Below are positions 20,944 through 32,395 of a stretch of DNA of 64,000 nucleotides, piece by piece. The notes under the pieces were generated by a model. It saw nothing but the letters and a program-made list of their open reading frames with translations. It ran no database searches and was not told the origin of the DNA. Every line of letters starts with the position of its first letter. The stretch's first letter is position 1. Origin of the DNA: Dicyema japonicum. Its lineage: Eukaryota; Dicyemida; Rhombozoa; Dicyemidae. The stretch lies in the NCBI GenBank assembly GCA_011109175.1, contig RDEW01000021.1, forward strand, positions 569,080 through 633,079, in the 5' to 3' direction. The position numbers were made by a program, and so were the translations under genes.

Positions 20944-23583
20944 TTACTTTGACGTCCTGATTCGGATGTCCTCCTTGATCGGTTTGACAAGTTTGTTCTC
21001 TTCCTCCGTCAGGGCTTCTTGTAATTTCTTACCGAGGGCTAGTTTTATCGCCGCCCGCCGTGTTCTCTCCAGTCGGGCGAGAATCCTTTCTCTCGAAGGG
21101 GTGTAGAACCATCCCTCGCTTCCGTAGATCAGTCTGGGAAGAATCACATTCCGGAAGATGAAGAGCATGGAATTGACGTCTAGCTTCAGTCTCTTAGTGC
21201 AGTACAGTGCCTGCAAAGCCTTTTTCCTTCGCCCTTCAATGTCCTTCATGTATGATCCTCTTCCATCGACTGAAATCCCCAGGTATTTCAATGACGAAAC
21301 TCTCGGTATACAGAGAGTGTAGGGCTCCTCCTGATGTCTACCCGGCCTGCTTATCCTCAAACAACTGGATTTTTCCGTCGAGAGTTTCATGCCTCTCCGA
21401 TCGCACCAACCCTGGACTTCGTCGATAAAAACACCTAGTCGCCGCTCTGAGTAGTATGCCTTCAAAGATGAATCCAGGATTAGAATGTCGTCCGCGTAAA
21501 TCATTAGCTTGGTTCTGACGTTCTGCGGAGACGGAAAATCTTCCATAAATATGTTAAATAGCAAAGGGCTAAGAATAGATCCCTGTGGCACTCCTCTTTT
21601 AAATGATATTCCATCCGAATAACTTCCACCAACTACCACGTGGGATATCCTCCCAGTTAGGTAGTCCTTCAGCCATAGGAACATTTCTCTGGTTATTTTA
21701 GACCGAACTAGTTGACGAAATAACGCCTCGTGCCATACACGCCTCGTGCCTTTGATATGTCGAGACATATGAGGCTCAACTGGCTTTTCTTCTCCAGTGT
21801 ATTTATAATTTCGTAGTTTAGTGAGTGGATACAATCTCCACATGATCTTCCCGGACGGAAACCAAATTGATTAGGTCGTATAAAGTTGCTCCCCTCTATA
21901 TACCGATTCAGTGTTTTAAAAACAATACGTTCCATAATCTTTGATGTAGAACATATGAGACTTATCGGCCTATAACTGAGGGGATCCTTCCTTGCTTTTC
22001 CTGGCTTGAGGATCATCTTAACAATAGATCGTTTCCATAAAGAAGGCACGTGTCCGAGTCGTACATCTCACGTAGAACAGACAATAGTTCATCAGAACCT
22101 TCTTTGAACATAATCATAGGAATCCCATCAAATCCGGGTGCCTTGTTCTTGCATTCACGAATTGCTGTTCTAACTTCTGCCATTGAGACTTTTTCTGTCA
22201 AACTACCCAGATCTTCCATAGAGTAATCCATGAAATTAGGCAACTCATCTGAAAATTTTTCATTTATAACACTAATAGGATCGACACCCTGTATATTCTC
22301 TAGTTGACTTCGGAATACCGAAGGAACTTTTTCCAATGGGATTGTCCTTCCATTTTGATCGGCTAGCTCAATGTTTTTCGCTTTTAAACTCCCATTCGTT
22401 AGCCTCCTGTACATTTTCCAGAAAAAGGGTTTTTCCAGTTAACCTTAGAGGCTGCACTCTTCAATTTATTTTCGGCGTTTACTCTCCATGCTTCTTGTAA
22501 CATTGTTTGGATCACATCAATTCTGTATTTCAAGATTTTCCTGTCCCACATATCAATACATCGTTTGTGCTTCGCCTTCAGAGTATTCCTCTCGCGAATA
22601 AGATCCCGTATTATAGGTGGGCAAGAATCTTTGTTCTTCAGAAAGCTCTTCGAGTAAACCTTCCTTCCATATAATTGAAGATACGTCAGCATAGTGCTGG
22701 ATAATACCCTGTCGAAAACGTCCAGCTCATTAGGTGTAGAACAAGAGATAGTCTTCGATAGTAAGGTCTCAGACAAATAATGACGATAATGTACCCAGTC
22801 TATCGACGAAGTATCGTAGTATAGGAAAATATTTTCTGCAATGTTTGGTTCCAAGTTTATAGATATTTCCTGCGGAATATGATCACTCCCAATGTCCCAA
22901 AGCAACGAGGGTCCGTCCACATAATCCAGGAGCTGTGGAGACACTAGAGCCAATCCCAACATGTCAGCTCCGTTGTATGAGAAATGGTTAGGTTCTTTAG
23001 ACGTCAAGACCTCAACTCCAATTTCGCTAGCCAGATCTGCAAGGAGTCGCCCGTCCCCATTATTTTTGCAGCATCCATAGCTCGTATTCTTAGCGTTGAG
23101 GTCTCCTACCAAAATCGACATCGGGTTAGTTTCGAAAAATTGGACAATTTTCGCAGAAGATCGGGCCAAGTCCTTAGAATATAGCCCTCCTACGCTTATC
23201 CATTTCCCTCCACATAGAATATCCACGGACACAAATTCCGACTCATCGGCCATTACGATGCAATCATTCCGTGTTTGCAAACCATTTCGAAAAAAGATTG
23301 AAGTTCCAGTTCCAGCCACTGCTCCATCTTTCCATGGAATGCCCACCGAGTTATATCCTTCCATACTATATTTCTTTCCTTGTTTGATTTTCGTCTCGTT
23401 GACTACCAAGACATCCACCTTGGCAATCCTCACAAGTAGCGCTAGTTCATCATGCCTTTTCACTAGGGAGCGGGCATTCACCAGCACTACTTTCAATTTA
23501 CTTTTCAACGGTTTGGTTGGTGGCCTGCGCTCTCCACAGCCAGGTCCACCAGACTCCAAAAATCCACTTTCAGCATTTTGCAT
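20944..23583 (-). pseudogene. L-B ORF2: APE endonuclease plus reverse transcriptase
   Basis: Three disrupted joins. The endonuclease (23583-22399) shows the expected order: VLVNARSL (Asn), VVNETKI (Glu), LVGDLNAKN (Asp/Asn) and DIGSDH (His). The linker and RT N-terminus (22414-22013) read NKAPGFDGIPMIMFKEG; the fingers (22049-21708) read KMILKPGKARKDPLSYRPIS; the palm (21843-20944) has RGVPQGSILSPLLFNIFM and the catalytic YADD at 21487-21498. The thumb reads LKYLGISVDGRG. Frames change near 22400, 22040 and 21740. All catalytic residues I could check are present, so decay may be fairly recent. Confidence 0.85.
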
Positions 23584-24526
23584 AAATTGTTCAGACGAGA
23601 GACAATACCATTCAGCTCCCGAGATACCGACTCGGGGATTCCTGCTTTGCTCTGTTCATGTTTACGTTTGGCGCCCAGATCCACCGATCCATCACGAATG
23701 TGAGAACTATCAGTTTTCATAATCTCTTCCGTCTGTTTGACCATCTCGCAAACTTCAGATTTTCTCTGCAAATTTTTCCTTTTAGCGCTCCTCTCCATCG
23801 GCCAATCTGGAGTATGTGAAGTATTAGTCCGCTTCATTTCTTGAATTGGCTTGATTCCTTCTTTTCTAGACACTGTTTGTCTGGAAATTATTTTCTTCGA
23901 TGCATTGCCGGACATCCTCTATAGCGGGCATTGTGTCCTGCACCTCCACAATTGATACATTTGGTCTTTACGTTCGATGGATATTCACACATAAGAAGAT
24001 CGTGCTCCCCTCCACACTTGATGCATCTCTTCTTTTCCTTACACTGTGCCGCGATGTGGCCGATGCGTTCACAGTTGTAGCAGATGGGAGGGGGCCTCTT
24101 CATCCACTCACACTCGATTTTGTTTGATCCAATGTAAAATCCACAACGTATCAACGATGTGACCTCCGCATTACTACTAACTGAGGCCTTTGCCATAGGC
24201 TATGATCCTCTTGACATTCGGGTAACCTTCGTGACTGAGGGAGCCATCTCCTGAAGGTAGTCCAAGAGGTCGTCCTCCTTTACCCAGAAGGGGAGGTTCC
24301 TGAGGACAATCTCAGACGGTTTTGTCGAGATTGTCTTGAAATGGTGATTGTCATTGCCAAAGGGGCAGGTCTCATTCACCGCTTCTATAAAGGTGGCCAC
24401 ATGGGAGTTATCCAGGAAATCCAGTCGGAAAGAGCCCGGTCCTCTGTGGATCATTCTCATAGATCCGTATTGGTCATAGTATTGTAAAACATTTGCGATT
24501 TTAATTGCATTCATAGTAGAATTCAC
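23505..24526 (-). pseudogene. L-B ORF1: RNA-binding protein with three CCHC knuckles
   Basis: Starts MNSTMNAIKIANVLQYYDQY at 24526. The first part (24526-24200) resembles the RRM-like region of jockey ORF1. After an in-frame stop at 24200-24202 the same frame continues with CYNCERIGHIAAQC (C-x2-C-x4-H-x4-C), CIKCGGEHDLLMC (C-x2-C-x3-H-x4-C) and CINCGGAGHNARYRGC. A frameshift near 23900 leads into a lysine/arginine-rich C-terminus (23915-23505) that overlaps the ORF2 start by about 80 nt in another frame. Confidence 0.8.
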
Positions 24527-24599
24527 TGTAATTAATATAGTCTTGTTCTCCGAATGATCGGGTTTCAGGAAGCGAAGCGGTTTTCCACAATTTTAATTA

Positions 24600-25115
24600 A
24601 AAATTAAATGAAAAAACTCCAAAGCACCTTCACCTTCGACAAGTATCAGTCAGCACCTTCACCCCGCCCATTATTAGAGCTTCTATACAAACAATTTGTT
24701 CTACCTAGTATCGAATACGCCTGTGCTACATGAATTGGCCTGTTATCACCATCGGCAAAAAGCAAGCTGGAAGTTTTACATAACCGATGTCTCAGAATAC
24801 TATTGAGATCGTCGAAAAAGACGTTCACCTCGTTACTACGGAGAACACTAAACGTCCCCCCAATCATGGAATAGCTTATGGAGCGTCATCGGGACTTCCT
24901 CAAGATGGCAAAGTACCCTGACCATCCCCTCGGGACGGACACCAAACTATATATGGACGCCTGCCCGAGATATGAAAAGAAACCTTCCCCGCTGTGGAGA
25001 TTAGGATTCTAAAACTAACCGCAGGAAAAGGGGTATGGAAACCGGAATCACTTAATTAGACGATAACTTTTATCATCTTTCTCTTGATTTCGAGGTTAAC
25101 AAAATAAAATACAAA
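24600..25115 (+). mobile_element. L-A LINE 3' end
   Basis: The plus strand reads LLELLYKQFVLPSIEYACAT, KSKLEVLHNRCLRILLRSS and DFLKMAKYPDHPLGTDTKL, the C-terminal ORF2 region. The 3' tail is cacttaattagacgataact ... gatttcgaggttaacaaaat followed by an A-rich end at 25112. It points away from L-B (head to head). Confidence 0.75.
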
Positions 25116-25449
25116 AGTATCAGTCAGATAGGAAGTGTAATGAGGAATTTGAGGTACACCGATGATTGGTCTGTGCCATAATTAAGATATCTACCCGTAG
25201 ACACATCGTATGATCAATAGACACATAAAATTATGTATTATATCACCTTATTCAGTCTGGGGGCCTTATCTTGATAATCGAATTCAGAAAAATCTATTAC
25301 TGTACCATTCGTATATGTGATCATGTACTCTCCAAGTCTTCCTTCTGAAAGTACTCTATATGATAGAAAGTACTATCAATGTTAATCCAAGAATTGATAA
25401 CGTCTATAAATGTTTGTTTTAATATCAAATGTATTTGTTGAAAATGGAA
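25116..25449. other. AT-rich spacer
   Basis: Nothing supported. Confidence 0.35.
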
Positions 25450-25755
25450 GGAAAATACATAAATAATCATAAAAGATGATTCCTCGTTTAGAATCAAAAA
25501 CATCACTTCATTTTTAGGCAAGAGTTTTCATAATGGTAATCTTCATCAGTAAAGTTTCTCAGGGAGATGGTACAAGAATCCCTTTCAACAACTGTGTCGT
25601 GCCAGAAGGATCCGTGAGTTGGATCCGGTTGACGAGAATTGACTTTCCGTGAATGGCCCATCTTTTCGGATTCGAACACACAGAAGTCGGCTCATTGTCA
25701 TCAGAAGTTGCGTTCAGCCAAGAAAGCCAGGATGAAACGATCAGAAAATGCAAAT
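25450..25755 (-). repeat. Copy 2 of the three-copy repeat with conserved peptide
   Basis: The minus frame 25753-25559 reads SDDNEPTSVCSNPKRWAIHG, SILVNRIQLTDPSGTTQLLK and GILVPSP. A shifted frame further on matches MKT...KNEVM of the other copies. See 6380-6620 and 61780-62150. Confidence 0.6.
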
Positions 25756-25834
25756 CTGTTGAAACAAAGTAATAAAAAATATCAATTAATAATGTTAAAA
25801 ATTATTAAAATTAAAAAAATAAGATACCATATCC

Positions 25835-26105
25835 ACCCACCAGTCTACTTTCAGAGACGACGACGTTTAGAAATATCCATGGCTTCCTACGTATCTGTAA
25901 TGAGCTAAAAAACCAATTCAGAGAAAGGGAAGCATGCAGAGGAATTAAGACCGACCATAAAAGTGTACTCCGATATAATTCCGCTGCAGATACTTCCGGA
26001 GTGCTGTTGGATCCCTGGTGGAGAATTCGAGAGATTTGGAGGCTGGGATCACTTAATTAATTAGCTAGTACTTTCTTGTCGGTCTTGGGGTTTTAAAATA
26101 AAAAA
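25835..26105 (+). repeat. Repeat F, copy 1 (probable LINE 3' end)
   Basis: Alignable by eye with 37790-38135: shared ggcttcctacgtat.tg.aatgagct, ttcagagaaaggg, attcgagagat.t and ggctgggatcacttaatt ... ggtcttggggttttaaaat. A shorter relative of the end may lie at 53480-53560. Confidence 0.6.
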
Positions 26106-26189
26106 CGCAGACTTTGATATTAAATTTAGAAGAAGATGATCATCCCATCGGTGATGTCCTAGACAAAGGTTTCCCAGCTTCGAAAGAGA

Positions 26190-28730
26190 TGGTCATCCCA
26201 TCAAAAGAATCTCCCTACTGTACCCACTCCATGTCAGTAACTGACTTTTATTAGAAGAAACCAGTAATTCCAATACGCTTATTAAGGTTTTGCTCCATGA
26301 TGTAGTAGTTGATCCTATATGAGGGTATGTTTTTCCGTATATCGAGTTGAGTCTGTGGACCATAGTCTTCGATAACGCTAACCGTATTGCGCGCCCCCAG
26401 GTTAACAAGGCACTTTTCGTGTTCCTCACTGATAACAGGAGTGCGCACCGTATGTGAGCATAGGCAGCACCATAGCGTTGACGCCTTTGGTACATGCATC
26501 ATGGCTCAGCTGAAAAGCCCTCATCGCACCAAACCTTTGCACAGCCCGCCTCTTAACAAGGGCGATGTGCTTCTTGGTAGCTACACATAGAGTTGAAAGT
26601 CACTCCAAGGTATCTCGTCCCCCCAGTGACCTCTATAGGTACCCCATAGATGGTCACTCTATGTATTATATTATTAGACCGCTTGAGTCCTCTGCTTTCA
26701 CACTAGCGTATGATTTCATCAACAGCAACTTGTATCCTCCGACACGCCACATCTGGTTTCCACGAGTGATCCCAGTGTCATCAACATAGACAACCATCTC
26801 CGTCCTCACATTGGCTGTTGAGGGAGCGTTGAAAAATAAATGTTAAAAAGGGCTGGGCTCAACACCGACCCTTGTGGATCTGCAACCTTTGTGCCTCACA
26901 TAATTCGTCCGGTCATCTAAGAAGCTGGAAATCCAACTTCTCAGCTCCATGGGAATTCAGGGCGCATCGAGACTGTCATGCCAGACCGAGTTGAACGCCC
27001 TCTCCACATCAAGAAATGGTGCAACTGTAAACTACTTTATTTTACTTTGGTCGCTCAATCTCAATCTCTGAGATCTCAATCTCAAAGGCAATTACGGAAT
27101 CCCATCTGAAGATCCAATAGGGTGTCTCTTATTATGCAATCTTGGGCTAACCTCTGGTGTATCACTCTCTCTCTAAGATTTTAGCGACGGCAGGCTACAG
27201 GCTAATAGAACAGTAGCAACTAGGATCTTCAATGGCTTTTCCTGGTTTCCTTACAAAAACCAGTTCCACCTCCTTTCAACACCTAGGAACGTAACCCAAC
27301 CTGAAGCTACCGTTTAACATCCCTACCATTCCCTTCAGTAGACTTACCGGGGCTTTCTTGAAGAGGACCATGGGAATCTTGTCCTGGCCCGGGGCATTGT
27401 TCTTGGACTTTTCTATAGCAGCTAGGACCTCTTCCATGGCTATTGCCTGGTAAACAGCGCTAGAGTCCCCCCGAAAGCTGCACAGTCTGCGTCCCTCTGA
27501 AGAGATAACATCCTGCATGCACGTGACGGGCAGACCTTTCGACAAATTCACTTGGACAAACTATCGAGATAGAACCAAAACTTACTGCGAAAATCTCCGC
27601 GATCTCGGCAAGGTCCGAGGTTTTAGATCCATCCGATTGCGTGAGGTAGTCAATTGCATATTGACTTAGTTGTTTTAGGTGAATCGGAGATACTTTGTGC
27701 GGGCCCGTGAGTTCTTTGATATGGCAATAACCCCTGAGACTTGCTTGTCTGAGAATAATTCTTAATAAGATCCCTTCTTCGGTTTATGGGCACATTGATA
27801 TCCAGGTGTTTAGAGAATGTTTGAAGCTGATCGCAGGAAATGTTTCATAAGTAGGTTAGGCTGTATATGTGTTCTGGAGAAAGGCAATTGGTTCCATTTG
27901 CATCTTCCGACTCAGATTTACATTGTCAGCCTTTTGAATAGGCACATCGAGTGTAGTTACGACAAGAGTCTTTTGGCCAATTCTATGTCAACGAAGTGAC
28001 CCCAGTCAAGACCAATCAACCTTCCTAAAGTTTTTGAATCTTTTCACTTCAGTCTTCAGTGTCCAGAGTCTTCGAAATCCTCTTAACATGAGAAGAATGG
28101 GACTCTGGTAGCTGGAAAAGCCATAATTCACATTCCATGAAGCAAGTCATGTTAAAAGGGGGAACATAAGGTTAAATCGGGAGATATGCATCCATCAGTG
28201 CTCCCTAATTGGGTTCTTGTGTTCAATTTAGGGTCATTCAGGATAATCATATCAATAAGACCATTTGCAATGAACTCGTCTCGGTTGTCAGGACTGTGGA
28301 GCAAGCCAAACGGGACGTCTTGCATTAAGGTCGCCACAAATTAAAAACTTCTTCAATGATGAGAGGAGTGGTAGATTGGGGATGTAGTATGTTGAACAGG
28401 ATCCTTGTGGAGGAATGTATAAATTGACCAAATTAATCCAAAGAGAAGGGAACAGGTAATCTGCTCCATAGTATTATTAAGTCTCCACGTAGACCAGGGT
28501 TTGTTTCAATGTCGTCACACTGTAGATCATGGGGGGAGAAATTCATATCTCTTTTTGTTGTTTCAGAATGTATGACATTTATGTTTAGTCGGACTATTCT
28601 GGCTGGTCTAGGGTTTGCTCCAACGTCTCCGCAGCGGCGCAGGCCTTCCTTATTGGTCCACCCGTGAAGATAGGGTAAAGTGTGGTTCTTTTTTTCCAAA
28701 TGCCACCACGTCGTCGGCGAGCCACATGAC
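26190..28730 (-). mobile_element. L-A LINE inserted into the DEP-domain gene
   Basis: Begins at about 28730 with gtcatgtggctcgccgacg, matching the start of the copy at 49228 (gtcatgtggttcgccggtt), so both probably keep the true 5' end. The leader has 2A-like motifs (28604-28630 and 28490-28513). Endonuclease pieces follow: NLYIPPQGSCSTYYIP (about 28420-28370), CGDLNAR (about 28330) and SPDNRDEFIANG (28300-28260). RT pieces: NNAPGQDKIPMVLFKKAP (27400-27345), FLDVERAFNSVWHDS (about 27010-26965) and VYVDDTGI (about 26790-26765). The thumb is at 26650-26600. Many frame breaks. The catalytic Y-x-DD is preserved as YVDD. Confidence 0.75.
28490..28630 (-). other. Two 2A-like (ribosome-skipping type) motifs in the L-A leader
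   Basis: In one frame, CGDVGANPRP (28604-28633) lies just before LNINVIHS, the start of the endonuclease. DDIETNPGL (28490-28516) follows 38 residues later. The 2A consensus ends D-V/I-E-x-N-P-G-P. The first is off at two places (E to G and G to R), the second only at the final Pro. The copy at 49379-49414 has GDINPNHGP in the position equivalent to the first. Confidence 0.5.
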
Positions 28731-29883
28731 ATTTTTTTACTTCTAATAGAATGAGGAGTATCCCAAATTGAATTTGACAGAAAATAAATATCCTCAATAG
28801 CACATTTATATTCCATACTCTGCAATTACACACAATACTACAATTAAACTAATCCACGTGTTTACATGACATTGTAGAGTAGAATTATCTCTAACCAGTT
28901 TACTCATCACAAAAAAATATCTATGTAAAACACGATATGAAGGAGTAGGGAGCATGACCAATGCTATTTGTAAAGCAGAAACATTCTTAATAGCCAAACA
29001 AGCATTAATGAGACAACCAAAAGGAGGTGGAATAATATCCCCGATCACTAACATTTTAACTGGTAATAAATGAAAACATAGTCCTAATCATATCAGAGCT
29101 TAGATTACAAACATCTAAATAATCGTAAATGATACTTTTAACCAATGCTGAATAATATAAATCCAACAAATTGGAGATACTAATGTTATCACTAACCCCC
29201 GTGATTAGTCCTATTTGTTCACTTGTATTATCAATATAAAGCATGTTATCTATTATTGTACACCCATCTATTATTATATTCAGAGAATTTACTATTTGGT
29301 CACCACTCCCCACAAGTTCACCCTTAAGACTACTAATTAATATACAATTTACAATTCCAAACAAAACTCCTTATATACAAGTTCTATTTGTCCCGGAGTA
29401 AGTACTACACCATTTATTGACTTATAAAATGGTAATATTGTAGCTGCTATCTCCTCTATGTCCTGATTATCACTATTTGCATCAAATCTTTAATATATAG
29501 ATTTTATTACCTATAGAGACTATCCCCGTCTGAGAAAGGAACATCCGGGGACTCATCAACGGGGACTATGAGTCCACACTGACGAAACTTTTCAAGTATT
29601 TTGACAATCTTTTGACTGAGTGTATGATAATAAACTAAACCGAGTGACTCCCTGTCTGTAAATAGAGGATGCATTCCTCATGAAAGAATAGAGAATATTT
29701 GCAGCATCGTTACCATTAAAACAATTAGAATGAACCATCCAGTTGCATATATATGTTTTCAATGGTAGATTTGCCTTTAGTCCATCAAATAATGCTAACC
29801 ACTAAGGTATATTTTACAATAGTAACAATCTCTTTGGCTGTCTCTACATTAGCAAATTGTGCTGTTACATCAATATCATCCAT
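28731..29883 (-). CDS. DEP-domain protein (DEPDC1/DEPDC7-like), 3' end cut by a LINE
   Basis: Starts MDDIDVTAQFANVETAKEI (29883-29827). Exons join in frame through introns of 25 nt (29802-29826), 25 nt (29616-29640), 23 nt (29488-29510) and 20 nt (29333-29352), all GT...AG. The joined product begins with a DEP domain: WLALFDGLKANLPLKTY, HSNCFNGNDAANILYSFM, QGVTRQKIVKILEKFRQCGL, then DGDSLYRF (about residues 20-107). A later stretch, SALQIALVMLPTPSYRVLHR followed by YFFVMSKLVRDNSTL (about 28950-28880), resembles the C-terminal region of DEPDC1/DEPDC7. DEP domains usually bind membranes or receptors. One junction near 29084-29108 is unresolved: the obvious 25-nt intron there would create TGA. 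A 22-nt intron at 28820-28841 leads to IEDIYFLSNSIWDTPHSI, then L-A sequence begins. Confidence 0.65.
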
Positions 29884-30745
29884 ATTACAAATTTATTACC
29901 TTTAATATTTTATTATTTCTATTGGGTTGCCAATATAATATTTTTATTATTAAACAAATTATTATAAATTCCTTTATAAATTAAATCTTTCGTCTGACTA
30001 AAATTCTTGAAAAGTTAGTTCTTTTGAAAATCATGGATATTCAAAAAAGAAAGGTCGACATGTACTAATTTTGTATTTGTGACCAATTTCATTCCCATTG
30101 GGTTTCACACGGTTCTTGTTTAGTGATCGCCACTTCCATCAGAAAAAATCAATATATGATAATTTTTAGTTAATTTTTATTACTAAGTAACCAGTCAAAT
30201 AGGAAAATCGTCTAGAGCATTGATTAGGAGGTTATTCCAGCCAAAACATGTGGAATAACTAACGAATTCATTAGATTGCACATAAAGATCCTCCTAGCAT
30301 ATGGTTTTCCACAACATTTTCTCAGTTTATCAAAGTTTTATAATACCAAACCAACCTCACATGCCGGTTAATAAGGATGTTCAATTATAAGATCAGCTAT
30401 ATAATCAGCATATTTGTTAATGACAAATCCACCTATCTATGGAATATATATTAACTATTACAAAGCTAAATTTAAGAAATCGGATTTTATGCAACTGAGA
30501 TAAATTAAATGAGTCATCATATCGTTACTAATATTATAACTCTGGGAATATAATTCTCAAAATAAGTGAGTTTGTGTCTTATTGAGTGGCTGAAAATGAA
30601 TTATAAAGTCACATTTTATTATAAAATCCATCCATACTTTTAATATTAGAATATTCTGATCACGAACTTATTGAAATTATGCAAATGTAATATTATTTAG
30701 TTCATTAATGATGAATGACATTTTAATAGAATTGTTGTAACATTG
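29884..30745. promoter_or_regulatory. Intergenic region between divergent DEP and POU genes
   Basis: About 860 bp, very AT-rich, with no LINE or other repeat that I can name. It should hold both promoters. No specific element is claimed. Confidence 0.35.
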
Positions 30746-31596
30746 ATGGATAATGATATCTTCTGCCCCCAATTGTTTTATGATAATCTTCAAGAAAGTA
30801 CATTTTTTACTTCCAATTTTTTTGAAAACGATTACCATAATGACTATGCACTCCAAAGATATCAGATTCCTTCATATGAGTATTTTACTGCAAATCATCA
30901 AACTGTCCAACAGGATCTGTTCATACCATGCTATCAACTCCCTAACAGTAAGTTTCTTATTCACAACATTTGTAATCATTGTTATTCTAGGCATCAAACA
31001 GATTCTTTTTACAATTTCAATGATATATACCTTCCTCGTAACCAACAAGGTTTTAATGATCTCTCAGAGATAAAAGGTTTTTGTAATTACATTTGTCCTA
31101 CACAACACAATATTAAAAAAATAGAAGAATCCGATGATATAAAATTTGATAAAATATTACATTCAAATTTGTTTATTGCCAATTACTTCAAGAGTGAGAG
31201 AATTAGACTTGGATATTCTCAAGCAGACATTGCTTTGTTTATGAAAAGGAATGGACATCCAATATGTCAGACAACCGTGTGTCGCTATGAGTCAAAAAAA
31301 CTATCAAATTCTTGTATGGAAAAACTTAAAGAATCCTTCATTGACACTTTTAAATTATTGAACAAGTATTTATTAAGCAAATTAGAAATCAAATCACTTC
31401 CAAAGATTCCGAAAAAAGGAGATGGTTTAATGCCAAAACTAAGAGATATTTGGAGGATATGTTTTCTAAAAATATTTATCCAGGAAAGACAGAGATCGTA
31501 ACTGCTACAAAAATGATTAATTTGCCTGAATATGTTATCAAAATTTGGTTTGGTAATCGGAGACAGAAAGCTCGTCGTGAGTCATACATGAAATAA
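30746..31596 (+). CDS. POU-homeodomain transcription factor, divergent
   Basis: Two exons, 30746-31365 and 31386-31596, with a 20-nt GT...AG intron (31366-31385); predicted 276 residues. Residues 1-140 are Asn/Tyr/Phe-rich and unrecognised. Residues about 142-208 form a POU-specific domain (FIANYFKSERIRLGYSQADI, then CQTTVCRYESKKLS). After a linker of only about six residues comes the homeodomain (about 215-273), KRRWFNAKTKRYLE to YVIKIWFGNRRQKARR, ending soon after. Without the intron the homeodomain is out of frame. Homeodomain position 50 is Gly (codon 31552-31554), where POU proteins have Cys. The start is the ATG at 30746; TTG just before it is not needed. DNA-binding regulator, nuclear; POU class not assigned. 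Divergent from the DEP gene. Confidence 0.88.
31366..31385 (+). other. 20-nt intron in the POU gene
   Basis: gtatttattaagcaaattag. Removal joins ...AACAA to AAATCAA... and puts the POU-specific domain and the homeodomain in one frame. Confidence 0.85.
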
Positions 31597-31675
31597 TACT
31601 AATTTATTAATCTTTGATAAATTTCTGTGTTTAATATAATTTATTAATCAATCTCTTCCATTGGTGCCAAGTCAT

Positions 31676-31889
31676 AAGTTATCTGTTTAATTTATTGGAT
31701 CCCTAAGGCCTCACAATTTTGCTCTTGCTTCTTGTATCAATAATCAATAATTCAACGTGAATCGATATTTACTCATTTATGAAAGTTATCTGTTTAATTT
31801 ATTGGATCCCTAAGGCCTCACAATTTTGCTCTTGCTTCTTGTATCAATAATCAATGATTCAACGTGAATCGATGTCTACTCATTTATGA
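31676..31889 (+). repeat. Tandem duplication, 2 x 107 bp, downstream of the POU gene
   Basis: 31676-31782 and 31783-31889 differ at only a few positions (aataat/aatgat, atattt/atgtct). It begins about 80 bp after the POU stop codon. Confidence 0.9.
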
Positions 31890-32039
31890 TGACCGTCTTT
31901 GTCAAGTCGAATGAAAGCACGTTTGACTATCTTTATCGAAACTTGGGAGGAATTAGCTTTAGAGAAATTTATACTTTTTGGACTGCTCTAATCTCAACAG
32001 TTTTTCTCTGATGGCAAAACACTCTCCTATACTGGACGA

Positions 32040-32395
32040 TATTTGTTCGTCCGTCTGTCCCGATCCTTTAGTCGCAGACTAAATGTATATATGACATCAG
32101 GGAGCTGTGGACTTGTGGAGGACCTATACCTTAATGTACTCTTATCAGAAAGCGTATTCGAGATGTGTCTTTAAAAAAAAGATGGAGCACCTTGAAAGCA
32201 TTGGAGGATCAGAAGAGAAAGAAGTATCGGAGAATTACTTAGGATAACTTGTTTGTCTCATTTGTTGTTAAGTTGTCAGGAGTCCTTGGCCCACAAGCCG
32301 AGGATCTAGTCCGTAAGATCGGCTCAATGATTCGAGAGCGTATCTCGATAGCTATTGTCAGAAGGAACATCATGGCTATTCAAGATTCCTAAATT
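32040..32395 (+). mobile_element. L-C LINE ORF2 C-terminal fragment
   Basis: The plus strand reads RWSTLKALEDQKRKKYRRIT, then LSGVLGPQAEDLVRKIGSMI and RERISIAIVRRNIMAIQDS before a stop, closely matching 2790-2946. Confidence 0.65.

Larger units (their letters stand above)
20850..24535 (-). mobile_element. L-B non-LTR retrotransposon, nearly full length but frame-broken
   Basis: The most complete LINE here. The minus-strand order is ORF1 (24526-23505) with CCHC knuckles, then APE endonuclease (23583-22399), then reverse transcriptase (22414-20944), then a 3' region to about 20850. This is jockey-like organisation. At least one stop and a frameshift in ORF1 and three frame breaks in ORF2 disable it. 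A second, internally deleted copy ends the window (62745-64000). Confidence 0.85.

Noticed and set aside
21207-21428. Plus-strand ORFs within 20944-24526
   Set aside because: Shadows of the L-B proteins.
25559-25755. tRNA-derived SINE based on a perfect B-box-like gttcgaatcc
   Set aside because: The same stretch is conserved as peptide in three copies and lacks a matching A box in two of them, so I list it as a coding-type repeat instead.
28490-28513. DDIETNPGL as certain 2A peptide
   Set aside because: The final Pro is missing and the region overlaps where the endonuclease Q-x-x-D-I-x-x-x-Q-E-T motif might fall. Kept only as 2A-like.
30960-31002. 43-nt intron in the POU N-terminus (gtaagt...ttctag)
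   Set aside because: Good splice-site look, but removal breaks the frame and soon meets a stop, while the unspliced frame continues smoothly into the POU domain.
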